Shown one piece after another: positions 25,614 to 34,763 of a stretch of 64,000 nt of DNA. A program made the position numbers and the translations under genes. How positions within the stretch are numbered: the first letter of the stretch is position 1; each line of letters starts with the position of its first letter. Source of the DNA: Corynebacterium sp. SCR221107 (GTDB taxonomy: Bacteria > Actinomycetota > Actinomycetes > Mycobacteriales > Mycobacteriaceae); contig NZ_CP115670.1 of assembly GCF_027886475.1 (NCBI RefSeq), forward strand, positions 2,480,001-2,544,000, written 5' to 3'. The notes under the pieces were generated by a model, which did no database searches, was not told where the DNA came from, and was given only the letters and a program-made list of their open reading frames with translations.

Positions 25614-26381
25614 ATGAGCCCAAGCATTGAAGAGTTAGCAACAACGAGCCAGCTCCTGGTGGTTTCTGATTTCGACGGCACTCTCGCCGGATTCAGCGCC
25701 GATCCCAACGACGTCCCTATCAACGCCGAGGCAGTCGACGCATTGCGTCGCCTCGCAGCACTGCCGGCCACCACCGTTGCCATCCTCAGCGGCCGCCACC
25801 TAGACGGACTGCGTTCCGCCTCGGGGTTCGGCGAAGATGAGTTTCTCCTCGTCGGTTCTCACGGTGCCGAGTCCAGCGACCACCCAGTCGTGCTCACCTC
25901 GGCTCAGGTCACCGGGCTTGCCCAGGTAGAGGCCAAATTCGAGGTGTTGGCATCCGCGGCAGAGGGCATGTTCGTCGAGCACAAGCCCTATCACAGGGTG
26001 CTGCACGCCATCCGCGCGATCGCGCAGGGACATGAGGACGACGTGGAAAAGGCCAAGCGCGCGCTTGATGAAGCCCTGGAGCTTTCCATTCCAGGTGTTC
26101 GCCTCAAGCCCGGCAAGTGGATCGTGGAGGCCTCGGTCACCGAGGCCACCAAGGGCACCTGGATCGCCGACTACAAGGCACAAAACACCCCCACCGCCAC
26201 CGTCTTCTTAGGCGATGACACCACCGACGAGGATGGCTTCCGTGCGCTCGGCCCAGATGATTTGTCCGTGAAAGTGGGCGACGGTGACACGGAGGCAACC
26301 TGGCGGGTTGCCGACATTGCGGGCGTCGGCACGCTACTGGCACAGCTTGCCGACCGCCGTGAGGCCTTCATGGACCGCTAG
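25614..26381 (+). CDS. otsB: Trehalose-6-phosphate phosphatase
   Basis: This HAD-superfamily phosphatase of 255 residues removes phosphate from trehalose-6-phosphate. HAD motif I is VVSDFDGTLAGF with nucleophile Asp near residue 19. Motif II is VAILSGRHLDGL. Motif III/IV is seen in VFLGDDTTDEDGFRAL. LKPGKWIVEASV matches the substrate-binding cap region of OtsB. It is the last gene of the operon, and the next gene is convergent. Confidence 0.95.
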   Translation: MSPSIEELATTSQLLVVSDFDGTLAGFSADPNDVPINAEAVDALRRLAALPATTVAILSGRHLDGLRSASGFGEDEFLLVGSHGAESSDHPVVLTSAQVTGLAQVEAKFEVLASAAEGMFVEHKPYHRVLHAIRAIAQGHEDDVEKAKRALDEALELSIPGVRLKPGKWIVEASVTEATKGTWIADYKAQNTPTATVFLGDDTTDEDGFRALGPDDLSVKVGDGDTEATWRVADIAGVGTLLAQLADRREAFMDR

Positions 26382-26399
26382 GTCACCGCGCGGCCGCTG

Positions 26400-26792
26400 C
26401 TAGATCGCAGAAACCTCCATGCCGTTGGCCTGAGCCCAGCGGATAATGGGGCCACGGATCTCTACCACGTCGCCGACGGTCTTTGGCACAAGCACCGGGT
26501 CGTTCGGCAGCACTCGAGTGGGATCGCCCACCGGCACCACGTCGAGCACCGCCTTTGCCCCGTCGACGCCGGGGTGCAGGATGGCCAGGCCAATCATCTC
26601 CACGTTGGTCTGCTCGCACACCGCCCAGGTGTACATCGTGTCATCCGCCCAGCGCTGGCGTAGTTCGGCCACACCCACCAGGTCCATGCCACCCGGGTTG
26701 GCCAAGGCCAAGGCCGGGGTGTCGTCGATACGCTCGTCATCGTGCAGCGGGCGGGCGTAGAAGCGGCCGCCGTTGATCTCAAGTGGTTCCAT
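26400..26792 (-). CDS. Conserved hypothetical protein
   Basis: This 130-residue cytosolic protein, starting MEPLEINGGRFYARPLHDDE, has no signal peptide or membrane segment. The middle (TMYTWAVCEQTNVEMIGLAI followed by LHPG) looks a little like the beta-strands of GNAT acetyltransferases, but the acetyl-CoA loop (R/QxxGxG/A) is absent, so I do not assign that activity. The C-terminus (VVEIRGPIIRWAQANGMEV) could be a helix-strand of the same fold. The start ATG 26792 is preferred over an upstream in-frame start. It is convergent with otsB and followed closely by the LacI gene upstream on the same strand. Confidence 0.7.
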   Translation of the reverse strand: MEPLEINGGRFYARPLHDDERIDDTPALALANPGGMDLVGVAELRQRWADDTMYTWAVCEQTNVEMIGLAILHPGVDGAKAVLDVVPVGDPTRVLPNDPVLVPKTVGDVVEIRGPIIRWAQANGMEVSAI

Positions 26793-26858
26793 AGCTATCA
26801 AGCATAGAGGCAACTAAACACCGTTCAGCACCCGGTGTCATACATTACTTTGCACGCC

Positions 26859-27956
26859 CTAGGCGCGCGGCGCCGCCACGGTCGTTCCCTCGTTGTACGT
26901 GTACTCCAAGAGCACTCGTTGGTTGCCCTCGACCGCCTCGTCCCCGGTATTGAGCAGCGATGCCAGCATCCGGCCGGCGTGCTTTCCCTTGTCCTTGTTC
27001 GGCTGAATCACCGTCGACAGGCCCATCGTCAAAGCAGGCGCGATGCCGTCGAAGCCGGTGACCGAAAGCTGTTCGGGCACGGAAATCCCCTGGGACTTTG
27101 TATACCCGATAACCCCGAGAGCCATGGTGTCGGTGGTGCACAGCACCGCCGTCAGCTCCGGGTTCTGCTCCAGCAGCTCACGGGCGGCATCGATATTGTT
27201 CTCGGGATCGTTGATGTGGCGCTCGACGATTGGCACGTCCGCGGGGTCAATGCCGGCATTGCCGAAGACATCCAAGGCGCCCAGCACGCGGGAACGCTGC
27301 ACGTGATGGTGCGCGTTTTCGAGGCGCTCTGCGCTCACGGGCCCATTGTTGGGCTGGGTATCCAAACGGATACACAGGATGCCGATCTTTGTATGGCCCG
27401 CATCGACGAGCGCTTGGGCGGCGGGGCCGATGGCGGCGCGATCATCAATACCCACGAAGGGCAGTTCTAGATCGTCAGCGGGCTGATCACAGATGACGAT
27501 CGGCAGGCCGCGGGTGCGCGCGGCGACCAGATATGGGTCATCCTTTGCCACTGAGTACACCACAAAGCCATCCACCACAGCGGAGTTAACCAGCTGGCGG
27601 GCCGAGAGGACGTCGGTGGTGTTGGGGCCCACCGGGACGAGCGTTAGCGAGGTCTGGGAACCATAGGACGCCTCGGCCATGCCGGCCAGAAAATCTACCG
27701 ATGCCAGATCCTCGAAGGCGTAGGTGAGGTGCTCAGTCAGCAACACGCCTACCGCGCCTACCCGCTTCGTGCGCAGGGAGCGCGCCGTGGGGTCAGGGCC
27801 TGGGTAACCCATCCGCTCTGCGGTTTCCAGGATCTTCTCACGAAGACGCGCCGAAAGCTGCTCGGGGTGGTTGTAGGCATTCGAGACGGTGGTCCGGGAG
27901 ACCCCCAGTTCCTTCGCCAGGGAGGCAAGGGAGGTTCGCTTTGCTCGCTTCGACAT
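26859..27956 (-). CDS. ipsA: LacI-family transcriptional regulator, IpsA-like
   Basis: This 365-residue LacI/GalR regulator has the HTH SLASLAKELGVSRTTVSNAY followed by NHPEQLS, then the hinge region. The periplasmic-binding-protein-like effector domain includes GVLLTEHLTYAFED and VTGFDGIAPALTMGLSTV. In C. glutamicum the LacI regulator at this position (after otsB) is IpsA. IpsA activates inositol phosphate synthase and other cell-envelope genes and is controlled by myo-inositol. The symbol is assigned from this position and build. Start ATG 27956 gives MSKRAKRTSL. Confidence 0.82.
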   Translation of the reverse strand: MSKRAKRTSLASLAKELGVSRTTVSNAYNHPEQLSARLREKILETAERMGYPGPDPTARSLRTKRVGAVGVLLTEHLTYAFEDLASVDFLAGMAEASYGSQTSLTLVPVGPNTTDVLSARQLVNSAVVDGFVVYSVAKDDPYLVAARTRGLPIVICDQPADDLELPFVGIDDRAAIGPAAQALVDAGHTKIGILCIRLDTQPNNGPVSAERLENAHHHVQRSRVLGALDVFGNAGIDPADVPIVERHINDPENNIDAARELLEQNPELTAVLCTTDTMALGVIGYTKSQGISVPEQLSVTGFDGIAPALTMGLSTVIQPNKDKGKHAGRMLASLLNTGDEAVEGNQRVLLEYTYNEGTTVAAPRA

Positions 27957-28335
27957 GAAACAAAAATATCCCACAAAGTTTTGCTTTCACATAAGCACGC
28001 AGAAATGGTTAAGTAAATTTCCCTCATTCGGGGCTGTTTTTCACGAATTGTGCCGACACCCTATCCCCGTGCGCACTTTTATGCCGTAGCCTGCACGAAC
28101 TCACCCTTTATGGTCTGACCTTTGATGGACGGTGTCTACAGGCAGCCACTTTCCGCCCCTGCTTTCCGCCCCCGATCATGTTCGATTGCATCCCCTTTAT
28201 CGTTTTAGTCCTTGTCAACCCGGCGGTACGAAAAGCGTGACATGGTACGCCCAGACCCACAATTTACAACGCCCGGTTATGCTGACTTCTCTTCCGTTTT
28301 CTTCCACCTTCTTTGGCGGAAGTACTCTGGAAGGC
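27957..28335. other. Divergent promoter region between ipsA and the esterase gene
   Basis: No gene is visible in these 379 bases. The AT-rich part at 27960-28035 should carry the ipsA promoter. An in-frame extension of the esterase gene to 28132 lacks a signal peptide or homology, so I leave it non-coding. Confidence 0.45.
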
Positions 28336-29169
28336 ATGCCGAACTCGTCCCACGCGCGCCCTCAGCGCCATGAAATCGCCGTTGGTGCAACCTCGCGCCA
28401 TTATCTGACGATTCCCGGCACGAACCCGACCGGCGATCTTCTCGTGTGGTTGCATGGCTCCACCCAGTCGGGCACCGTTGCCCGCCGCTTCACCAACCAC
28501 ACCTTCGATGCTTTCGCACAGACCGGAACCACCGTGGTCTATCCCGAGGGCATCGCCCATCACTGGAACGACTCCCGGCGCGACCTTGGCGAAAAGACCA
28601 GGCAGCTTGGCACCGACGACGTCGCATTCCTGCGCCTGCTCATCGAAGCCTTCTCCCCCAACCGCGTGATCGTCGCCGGTTATTCCAATGGCGGGCAGAT
28701 GGTCATCCGCCTATTGCACGAGGCCCCAGGCCTTATCGATGCCGCCGGCATCTTCGCCGCCACCCAGCCCGTCCCCGACAACTTTTTGTCCAGTATCACC
28801 GGATGGAAGCCCACCCCTATCTTCCTCATGCACGGCACCGTAGACCCCCTTTCCCCCTTCCACGGCGGCCACAATACCCGCGGCGACATCACCTCTTTCA
28901 GCGACACCGTCGACTACTATGCGCGGCTCAATCACGCCGTGCTTGCCGACGTCACAGCGTTACCACATTCCCTCGAGCAAACCGCCGCCATCGCCCGCTA
29001 TACCGGCCTTGCCCCCATCGAGGCGTGGGCGTTGCATGGGGTGGGACACGCAGTTCCCTGTGGCAAGGAGTTCCCCGAAAGATTCCTAGGCCCTTCAACC
29101 ACCATGTTTCTGGCCGCAGAAAAGTTTGCTCAATTCTGCGGGTTGGACTATCCAATTCCCCAGGACTGA
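28336..29169 (+). CDS. Esterase/PHB-depolymerase-like alpha/beta hydrolase (LpqC type)
   Basis: The product has 277 residues. The N-terminal block LLVWLHGSTQSGTVARRF holds the oxyanion region. The nucleophile is in VIVAGYSNGGQMV (GxSxGG near residue 118), a charge-relay Asp is in FLMHGTVDPLSPFHGG, and His is in HGVGHAVP. This is the build of polyhydroxybutyrate depolymerase / feruloyl esterase-like proteins (LpqC/DUF3089-near). No clear signal peptide is seen from ATG 28336, although upstream in-frame ATGs exist at 28279 and earlier, so location is uncertain. Substrate is unknown. It is monocistronic and ends before a hairpin. Confidence 0.82.
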   Translation: MPNSSHARPQRHEIAVGATSRHYLTIPGTNPTGDLLVWLHGSTQSGTVARRFTNHTFDAFAQTGTTVVYPEGIAHHWNDSRRDLGEKTRQLGTDDVAFLRLLIEAFSPNRVIVAGYSNGGQMVIRLLHEAPGLIDAAGIFAATQPVPDNFLSSITGWKPTPIFLMHGTVDPLSPFHGGHNTRGDITSFSDTVDYYARLNHAVLADVTALPHSLEQTAAIARYTGLAPIEAWALHGVGHAVPCGKEFPERFLGPSTTMFLAAEKFAQFCGLDYPIPQD

Positions 29170-29260
29170 CGCACCGCCAGCAATGACGCAGGCTGGCAAT
29201 AGGAACATCGAGCGCCCAAGCAATCGAAGCGATCACGACACCCAGCTACTCACGAAAAGT

Positions 29261-29297
29261 GCGTGGGCACCGGCAGTCCTGCCACTGGTGTCCACGC
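29261..29297. terminator. Hairpin between convergent esterase and rlmB genes
   Basis: The stem GCGTGGGCACC / GGTGTCCACGC has one G-U pair, with an inner GGCAG/TGCC. It sits between stops at 29169 (plus) and 29319 (minus). Reading on the minus strand, CACTTTTC follows. Confidence 0.6.
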
Positions 29298-29318
29298 TTC
29301 GAAGGAGTAGAAAGCCTC

Positions 29319-30260
29319 CTAATTTGCCCGGCGCTGGCGTGCGAACTCGCTTAAGACCACGCCGGCTGCGACCGAGGCGTTGAGGGATTCGACCCACCCG
29401 GTCATTGGGATCGACATGATCGTGTCGCAGGTCTCGCGCACGAGGCGAGAAATACCCTTGCCCTCGGAGCCGACCACGATGACCACCGGGCCGGTGCCGT
29501 CGTAGGTGTCGAGCGTGTAGTCGCCGCCCGCGTCAAGACCCACGACCTGATAACCGTTTTGCTTGAATTGCTTGAGCGTGCGGGTGATATTGGTGGCCTT
29601 GGCCACCGGCAAGCGCGCCGCGGTACCCGCCGAGGTACGCCAGGCCACGGCCGTGACCGATGCCGAGCGACGTTCCGGTATCACCACGCCGTGCCCGCCG
29701 AAAGCGGCGACGGAGCGAATGACCGCACCCAAGTTGCGCGGGTCGGTAATGTTATCCAACACCACGATCATGCCATTTTCGCCGGAGTCCTTCACCTTGG
29801 CAATGAGGTCGAAGACGTCGGTGTACTTATAGGGCGGAATTTGTAACCCAATGCCCTGGTGCATGCCGTTGCCGGTCATGCGGTCCATCTCGTAGCGGGG
29901 AACCTCGATCAGCGGGATGCCACGGGAATGAGCGATCTGCACCGCTTCGCTTAAGCGGTTGTCGTTCTTAGTACCCTCCACGATATACATCGCGGTGGCG
30001 GGCACACGCGCGTGCAGGCACTCAACAACAGGGTTTCGCCCGACGACCAGCTCGGTGGTCTCCTCTTTGACGTGGCGGCCGGAATCCCGGCGTTCCCGTT
30101 CCTTCTTGCGCTTATACGCTGCGTGGTATTCGCGCTCCTCTGCCTTCGGGGTGGGGCCTTTGCCACGCAGGGCGCGGCGGGCGTGTCCGCCGGTGCCCTT
30201 GACGGCACCCTTCTTGTTGGTCTTTCGCAGACCTGGGCGCTTGGGGTCGTTACCAGCCAT
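29319..30260 (-). CDS. rlmB: 23S rRNA (guanosine-2'-O-)methyltransferase, RlmB/TrmH family
   Basis: This SPOUT-class RNA ribose methyltransferase of 313 residues has a basic ~75-residue N-terminal tail rich in Lys/Arg, the L30e-like substrate domain ([24 protein letters not shown]), and the knotted catalytic domain. Catalytic motifs are [15 protein letters not shown] (1), [10 protein letters not shown] (2) and [20 protein letters not shown] (3). The likely target is G2251 in the 23S peptidyl-transferase loop. The gene follows cysS with 36 bases between, the same neighbourhood as in mycobacteria (cysS, then a TrmH-type methyltransferase). Confidence 0.93.
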   Translation of the reverse strand: MAGNDPKRPGLRKTNKKGAVKGTGGHARRALRGKGPTPKAEEREYHAAYKRKKERERRDSGRHVKEETTELVVGRNPVVECLHARVPATAMYIVEGTKNDNRLSEAVQIAHSRGIPLIEVPRYEMDRMTGNGMHQGIGLQIPPYKYTDVFDLIAKVKDSGENGMIVVLDNITDPRNLGAVIRSVAAFGGHGVVIPERRSASVTAVAWRTSAGTAARLPVAKATNITRTLKQFKQNGYQVVGLDAGGDYTLDTYDGTGPVVIVVGSEGKGISRLVRETCDTIMSIPMTGWVESLNASVAAGVVLSEFARQRRAN

Positions 30261-30296
30261 GTGAGTCCTTATTGAAAAAAGTATGAGTGTGCAAGT

Positions 30297-31700
30297 CTAG
30301 TTGTTGGAATCCTGAAGCGACCAGCGCGGACCTTCAGCGGTATCGGTAACCTCGATGCCGGCCTGGGCCAGACGGTCGCGAACTTCGTCGGCAACTGCCC
30401 AGTTCTTCTCGGCGCGGGCATCGGCGCGACGCTGTAGCTCTGCGGTGACCAGCACGTCCAGGGCGTCCAACGCGGCCGTGTTCTCGGCGTTGGCCTGACC
30501 CGCCCACTTCTCCGACTGCGGATCCACGCCCAGCACGTCCGTCATCGCGCGCAGCGCGGACGCCAGGCGCACGGCCTCCGCCTTATCGCCTGAAGCAAGG
30601 GCGGAGTTTCCGGCGCGGACAGTGTTGTGGATTTCGGCCAGCGCGCGCGGCACGGAAAGGTCATCGTCCATCGCCGCCTCGAACTCGGGCGTCCACTCGC
30701 CCTTGTCAACCGGACCCACCTTGGCCAGGAAGGCCTCGATGCGCCGATAGCCTTGGGCTGCTTCCTTCAGCGCCGCCTCAGAGTATTCGAGCATGGAGCG
30801 GTAGTGAGCCGAGCCTAGATAATAGCGCAGCTCCACTGGGCGCACCAGCTCCAAGATATTGGGCACGCTGAGCACATTGCCCAGCGACTTCGACATTTTC
30901 TCCCCACTCATGGTGACCCAGTGGTTGTGCATCCAATACTGAGCGAAGCCATCGCCTGCGGCGTGAGACTGGGCGATCTCGTTTTCATGGTGAGGGAACT
31001 GGAGGTCGAGGCCACCGCAGTGGATATCGAAGGAGCCACCGAGGTACCACGTGGCCATCGCCGAGCACTCCAAATGCCAGCCTGGTCGACCCGCTCCCCA
31101 CGGCGTGGGCCACGAGGGTTCGCCGGGCTTGGCGGCCTTCCACAGCGCGAAGTCCAGCTGATTGCGCTTGCCCGCGTTATCCGTTTCCCCTTGCTCCATC
31201 TCATCGACTCGGTTGCCGGAAAGGCTGCCATAGTCACCATCGCTGGCGGCGACCCAGGCGGCAACATCGAAGTACACCGAGCCATCGGCGGCGTAGGCGA
31301 AGCCGGCGTCGATGAGGCGCTGCATGTACTCGACCATTTGGGTCACGTGTCCCGTAGCTCGCGGCTCCACCGATGGGGGCAGCACGCCTAGGGTGTTATA
31401 GGCCCAGGTGAATTCGCGTTCGAAGGTGGACACCCACTCCCACCACGGGCGTCCATTCTCGGCTGCCTTGGTGAGGATCTTGTCATCAATGTCGGTGACG
31501 TTGCGGACAAAGGCAACATCATAACCCTTGGCCAATAGCCAGCGACGCAGCACGTCGAAGGCCACGCCAGAACGCACGTGACCGATGTGCGGGTAGGACT
31601 GCGGTGTGGCGCCACACAGATAGATTGACACGTGCCCTTCCCGGAGAGGCTTGAAGTCACGGAGCGAGCGGGAACCGGTGTCAAAGATCTGTAAAGTCAC
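30297..31700 (-). CDS. cysS: Cysteinyl-tRNA synthetase
   Basis: This class I aminoacyl-tRNA synthetase has 467 residues. The zinc and HIGH region reads [19 protein letters not shown], with further zinc ligands in WHLECSAM and FPHHENE. The KMSKS loop is [10 protein letters not shown]. The C-terminal DALR domain is present. I choose GTG 31700 ([18 protein letters not shown]) from family alignment; a longer frame exists. Only 23 bases separate it from ispF upstream. The run carD, ispD, ispF, cysS, rlmB on the minus strand forms a likely operon, as in other Actinobacteria. Confidence 0.95.
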   Translation of the reverse strand: MTLQIFDTGSRSLRDFKPLREGHVSIYLCGATPQSYPHIGHVRSGVAFDVLRRWLLAKGYDVAFVRNVTDIDDKILTKAAENGRPWWEWVSTFEREFTWAYNTLGVLPPSVEPRATGHVTQMVEYMQRLIDAGFAYAADGSVYFDVAAWVAASDGDYGSLSGNRVDEMEQGETDNAGKRNQLDFALWKAAKPGEPSWPTPWGAGRPGWHLECSAMATWYLGGSFDIHCGGLDLQFPHHENEIAQSHAAGDGFAQYWMHNHWVTMSGEKMSKSLGNVLSVPNILELVRPVELRYYLGSAHYRSMLEYSEAALKEAAQGYRRIEAFLAKVGPVDKGEWTPEFEAAMDDDLSVPRALAEIHNTVRAGNSALASGDKAEAVRLASALRAMTDVLGVDPQSEKWAGQANAENTAALDALDVLVTAELQRRADARAEKNWAVADEVRDRLAQAGIEVTDTAEGPRWSLQDSNN

Positions 31701-31723
31701 GCCCTTTAGTGTAACTGATGCCC

Positions 31724-32212
31724 TTATTGGCTTCGCTTCCACACGACGGCTGTGGCCACTGCGGCCCGCCCCTCACGGCGACCGGTGAAACCGAGGTGGT
31801 CGGTGGTGGTTGCCGAAACCGACACCGGCGCACCGAGGATCTCACTCATGACGGCCTCGGCCTCGAGCCGGCGCGGCCCCATTTTAGGGGTTTGCCCCAC
31901 CAACTGCACCGCGCCGTTTCCAATGACGAAGTCATTGTCCTCCAACAACGCGCGACACTCGCGCAGCAACTGGGCACCGGAGACTCCGTCGTATTCCTTG
32001 CGCCCCACGCCGACGAAGCTGCCTAGGTCGCCCAAGTTGGAGGCGGACAGGAGGGCGTCGACAAGCGCATGGGCGACGACATCGCCGTCGGAGTGCCCTT
32101 CACAGCCGTCCACGCCGTCAAAGAGCAGGCAGGCGATCCAGCAGGGCTTGCCCTCCTCGATTTGGTGGGCGTCGGTAGCTACACCGACGCGCGGGATGAT
32201 GAAATCAGACAT
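31724..32212 (-). CDS. ispF: 2-C-methyl-D-erythritol 2,4-cyclodiphosphate synthase
   Basis: This fifth enzyme of the MEP isoprenoid pathway cyclises CDP-methylerythritol 2-phosphate. It has 162 residues and is a trimer in the family. Metal ligands are in [13 protein letters not shown] (the usual DxHR/H is DAHQI here) and in [17 protein letters not shown]. The C-terminal [14 protein letters not shown] is the family signature. The DAH-Q in place of DxH-R/P is a minor variation. The start overlaps the ispD stop by 8 bases, so the two are translationally coupled. Confidence 0.96.
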   Translation of the reverse strand: MSDFIIPRVGVATDAHQIEEGKPCWIACLLFDGVDGCEGHSDGDVVAHALVDALLSASNLGDLGSFVGVGRKEYDGVSGAQLLRECRALLEDNDFVIGNGAVQLVGQTPKMGPRRLEAEAVMSEILGAPVSVSATTTDHLGFTGRREGRAAVATAVVWKRSQ

Positions 32213-32960
32213 CGGGCACCTCGAAGATGGTCGGTTCGGCCTGGTCCGTCACTGACCTGGCCAGTTGGTAGTCCAGCGCGGTGGTGATCTTAAAGGCCAT
32301 CGGGTCACCCTGCACACAGGCCACGCGGGCGCCGAACCACTCCATGAGGCTGGCATCGTCGGTGGCCGTGAAGCCGGGGGCGGGATCGCCAAAATAGGCG
32401 CGATTGGCCGCACGCAAGGTGCGCAGATCGAATCCCTGCGGGGTTTGCACCGCGCGCAGGTCGGCGCGGGCGGGGGTTTCCACCACCAGGTGGTCGTGCA
32501 CCCGCTTGATGGTGTCCGCCACCGGCTGGACGGGGATGACGGCATCTTCGCCTTCGAGCACCGCACGGGTAACCCGGGCGATCATGCCGGGCGGGGTCAG
32601 CGCACGGGCGGCGTCGTGGATGAGCACCACGGCGTCCTCGTCGGCGATGGCCTGCAGTCCGGCCCACACGGAATCGGCGCGTTCGCCCCCACCGTGGACC
32701 AGCCGCACGGGGATTTCGGCGTCCAGAAGGCCCGACTTTGCCAGCAGCGTACAGGCAAAGTCCTCCATGGCGGGGCTAACCAAGACGATGACCTCGTCAA
32801 CCACCTCGGAGGTGATCATGGCCTGCACCGAACGCACCACCAGTGGTTTTCCTCGCAGTGAGACGTAGGCTTTGGGAATCTCGGCGCCGAGCCGAGTGCC
32901 CTGCCCCGCCGCGGCCACTAGCGCGACGACTCGGCGCGGATTTTCGCCCAGTGCGGCCAT
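32205..32960 (-). CDS. ispD: 2-C-methyl-D-erythritol 4-phosphate cytidylyltransferase
   Basis: This third enzyme of the MEP pathway has 251 residues. The nucleotide-binding loop is [20 protein letters not shown] (family AAGxGxRxGxxxPK). The signature [17 protein letters not shown] and the later QTPQGFDL are present. It overlaps ispF and lies 6 bases after carD, consistent with one transcript. Confidence 0.96.
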   Translation of the reverse strand: MAALGENPRRVVALVAAAGQGTRLGAEIPKAYVSLRGKPLVVRSVQAMITSEVVDEVIVLVSPAMEDFACTLLAKSGLLDAEIPVRLVHGGGERADSVWAGLQAIADEDAVVLIHDAARALTPPGMIARVTRAVLEGEDAVIPVQPVADTIKRVHDHLVVETPARADLRAVQTPQGFDLRTLRAANRAYFGDPAPGFTATDDASLMEWFGARVACVQGDPMAFKITTALDYQLARSVTDQAEPTIFEVPDV

Positions 32961-32966
32961 GTCGGA

Positions 32967-33560
32967 CTAATCCTCGTCGTCGAAGTTGAGGTCATCCAAA
33001 TCCACGTCGAAGTCATCATCCAGCGAGGACTTCGCTGCAGCGTCGGCACCCGAGACGCCGGAGGCGCGCTGGCGTTCGATCGTTGCGTCGATGTCAGCCA
33101 GCAAGGAATCAGCTTTGGCGTCATCGACGTTGTCGGCCAGTGCCAGCTCCCCCACCAGCACCTGGCGTGCCTTGGCGAGCATGCGTTTCTCGCCCGCGGA
33201 CAGTCCGCGTCCCTGATCGCGGCGCCACAGGTCACGCACGACCTCCGCCACCTTGTTCACATCACCGGATGCCAAGCGCTCCTGGTTGGCCTTAAAGCGA
33301 CGAGACCAGTTGCCTGCCTCTTCTACGTCGGTTTCACGCAGGAAGCCAAAGACCTTGCGCAGGCCCTCGTCATCGACGACGTCGCGCACGCCAACCAATT
33401 CAGCGTTCTTGGAGGGGACGCGGACGACGAGGTCAGACTGGTGAATCTGGAGAACCAGGTACTCCAAGGTCTCTCCGCCCATCTCGCGCTGCTCGATCGC
33501 CGAGATTACTGCCGCACCGTGATGCGGATAAACGACGGTATCGCCGACCTTGAATTCCAT
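32967..33560 (-). CDS. carD: CarD-family RNA polymerase-binding transcription regulator
   Basis: CarD binds the RNA polymerase beta subunit and the upstream edge of the -10 bubble to stabilise open complexes, and is essential in mycobacteria. The protein has 197 residues. The N-terminal Tudor-like RNAP-interaction domain is [20 protein letters not shown]. The C-terminal helical DNA-binding domain contains the conserved Trp in [14 protein letters not shown] very acidic, Asp-rich C-terminal tail ([17 protein letters not shown]) of about 35 residues goes beyond the mycobacterial protein of about 160 residues. The promoter probably lies in the divergent region with lpqE. Confidence 0.95.
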   Translation of the reverse strand: MEFKVGDTVVYPHHGAAVISAIEQREMGGETLEYLVLQIHQSDLVVRVPSKNAELVGVRDVVDDEGLRKVFGFLRETDVEEAGNWSRRFKANQERLASGDVNKVAEVVRDLWRRDQGRGLSAGEKRMLAKARQVLVGELALADNVDDAKADSLLADIDATIERQRASGVSGADAAAKSSLDDDFDVDLDDLNFDDED

Positions 33561-33836
33561 CTACACTCCTCAATAGGCGTTTTCAGACTGACCTATTCTA
33601 GCATGCGCACAAATTCGGGCTACCACCTCCCCATACCGGTGATTCACGCCACACACTTTGTCCGTCGGAAAGCAAAAAGCAATCGATTTAAACGCCGTGA
33701 CCTCGAAGGAAGCAAATCAACATTCTTTTTCGTGAAAAAACGCGAATCCGTCTTTCGTTTCCCCCCTTTTGGTCCCGTAGCTTTCAAACAAACTGTGTGG
33801 AGGCAGACAGAAGATACTAGAGTGAATAGGGAAAAT
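33561..33836. other. Divergent promoter region between carD and lpqE
   Basis: No gene is seen. On the minus strand TAGAAT (33597-33602) is a good -10 for carD. On the plus strand GATACTAGAGT (near 33823-33833) is a candidate -10 for lpqE. One copy of the dispersed GCTTKCCGACG motif lies at 33663-33673. Confidence 0.55.
33663..33673 (-). repeat. Dispersed motif GCTTKCCGACG, intergenic copy
   Basis: Minus strand TTTTTGCTTTCCGACG, between carD and lpqE. Confidence 0.7.
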
Positions 33837-33890
33837 TTGGCCATGATGGTTCCCCTCCCATCCGCGCATGAGGGGGGGCTTTTCGGCCAA
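33837..33890 (+). promoter_or_regulatory. Attenuator-like stem-loop in the lpqE leader
   Basis: An inner stem CCCCTC / GAGGGG (33852-33857 with 33870-33875) followed by GGCTTTTC looks like an intrinsic terminator. It is enclosed by an outer pairing TTGGCC / GGCCAA (33837-33842 with 33885-33890). It lies between the presumed lpqE promoter and its start, so it could attenuate transcription or simply end a short RNA. Confidence 0.5.
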
Positions 33891-33928
33891 GCTATACGCC
33901 TAACTCACCCCCGATGGAGGACGAACAC

Positions 33929-34489
33929 GTGAAGTCCCTGAAGGCCACCGCACGCCGCGGCGCTTTGATCTCTGTAGCTGCAGTCTCCGCCTTGGCGCTG
34001 GCATCCTGCTCCGCTGGCCAGATCACCCAGACCTCATCTCAGGTCGCTGCCGTCGATGGCGCTGAGGGCAACACCAGCGACAACGCCGTCGCTGTCCGCG
34101 ACGTCACCGTGCACCTGACCTCCGAGGGCGAGGCTGGCCTGAAGTTCACGGCCATCAACCAGGATCCGTCGGACAAGGAGCACAATCTTCAGTCCGTCAC
34201 CGTTGGCGGCGAGGAGGTCACCATTGACGGTGAGACCGCCATCCCGTCCGGCACCTCCTTGGTTGCCGACATCGCTTCCGAGATCGAGAAGCTGACTGAG
34301 CCCGACCTATCCAACATCACCTTCGTGAAGACCTCCCTGAAAAACACCGGCCTGGCACTCGGTGGCACGAAGGACGTTGTTTTCACCTTCGATGATGGTG
34401 AGATTACCGTTAAGGCCACAATCTCCGAGCCGGTTCTGGAGTCCGGCACCGAGGACCGCACGGTTTCTACCGAAGAGGCCTCCCACTAA
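33929..34489 (+). CDS. lpqE: LpqE-like lipoprotein
   Basis: The 186-residue secreted lipoprotein has a basic N-terminus with hydrophobic core [16 protein letters not shown], and lipobox LASC with the lipidated Cys near residue 26. The mature region ([20 protein letters not shown], later [15 protein letters not shown]) is an Ig-like beta-sandwich of the LpqE/PCuAC-near type. It sits between carD and radA exactly as lpqE does in mycobacteria, which supports the symbol. The GTG start at 33929 is chosen because GGAGG lies 8 bases upstream; the in-frame ATG at 33914 overlaps that site. A strong terminator follows. Confidence 0.85.
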   Translation: MKSLKATARRGALISVAAVSALALASCSAGQITQTSSQVAAVDGAEGNTSDNAVAVRDVTVHLTSEGEAGLKFTAINQDPSDKEHNLQSVTVGGEEVTIDGETAIPSGTSLVADIASEIEKLTEPDLSNITFVKTSLKNTGLALGGTKDVVFTFDDGEITVKATISEPVLESGTEDRTVSTEEASH

Positions 34490-34495
34490 GAAGTT

Positions 34496-34526
34496 CTCCC
34501 CCTGCTTGCAGGGGGAGCTTTTTTTT
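34496..34526 (+). terminator. Intrinsic terminator of lpqE
   Basis: A perfect 10-bp stem CTCCCCCTGC / GCAGGGGGAG with a TT loop is followed by C and eight T. It starts 7 bases after the lpqE stop. Confidence 0.93.
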
Positions 34527-34537
34527 GCTTTCCGACG
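34527..34537 (+). repeat. Dispersed motif GCTTKCCGACG, intergenic copy
   Basis: Joined to the T-run of the lpqE terminator: TTTTGCTTTCCGACG, then CCCACAGCGCC. Confidence 0.75.
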
Positions 34538-34540
34538 CCC

Positions 34541-34586
34541 ACAGCGCCCGGCAGAAAACCACCGATTCCTGCCGGGCGCTGTTTTC
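34541..34586. terminator. Second hairpin downstream of lpqE
   Basis: The perfect 14-bp stem ACAGCGCCCGGCAG / CTGCCGGGCGCTGT (34541-34554 with 34569-34582) is followed by TTTTCC on the plus strand. Its left arm begins inside the tail of a dispersed GCTTTCCGACG motif copy. Confidence 0.7.
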
Positions 34587-34763
34587 CACCCTCACTGACT
34601 ACCTCGCCCGCTCCCTGCATGCAACACACGCAGGCATTCCATGTCTTTACTGACGAGGATCCTGACCATCATAGTTACCCAAGCGCACGTGGGGAGGGGC
34701 CAGAAGCACACAATGCCCAGCTCGGGGTTTTCACCCTCGTGCTGGGCACTTTGAGCTTGTCCT

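Noticed and set aside
28132..28335. N-terminal extension of the esterase gene
   Set aside because: It lacks a signal peptide and homology. The ATG at 28336 fits the family N-terminus better.
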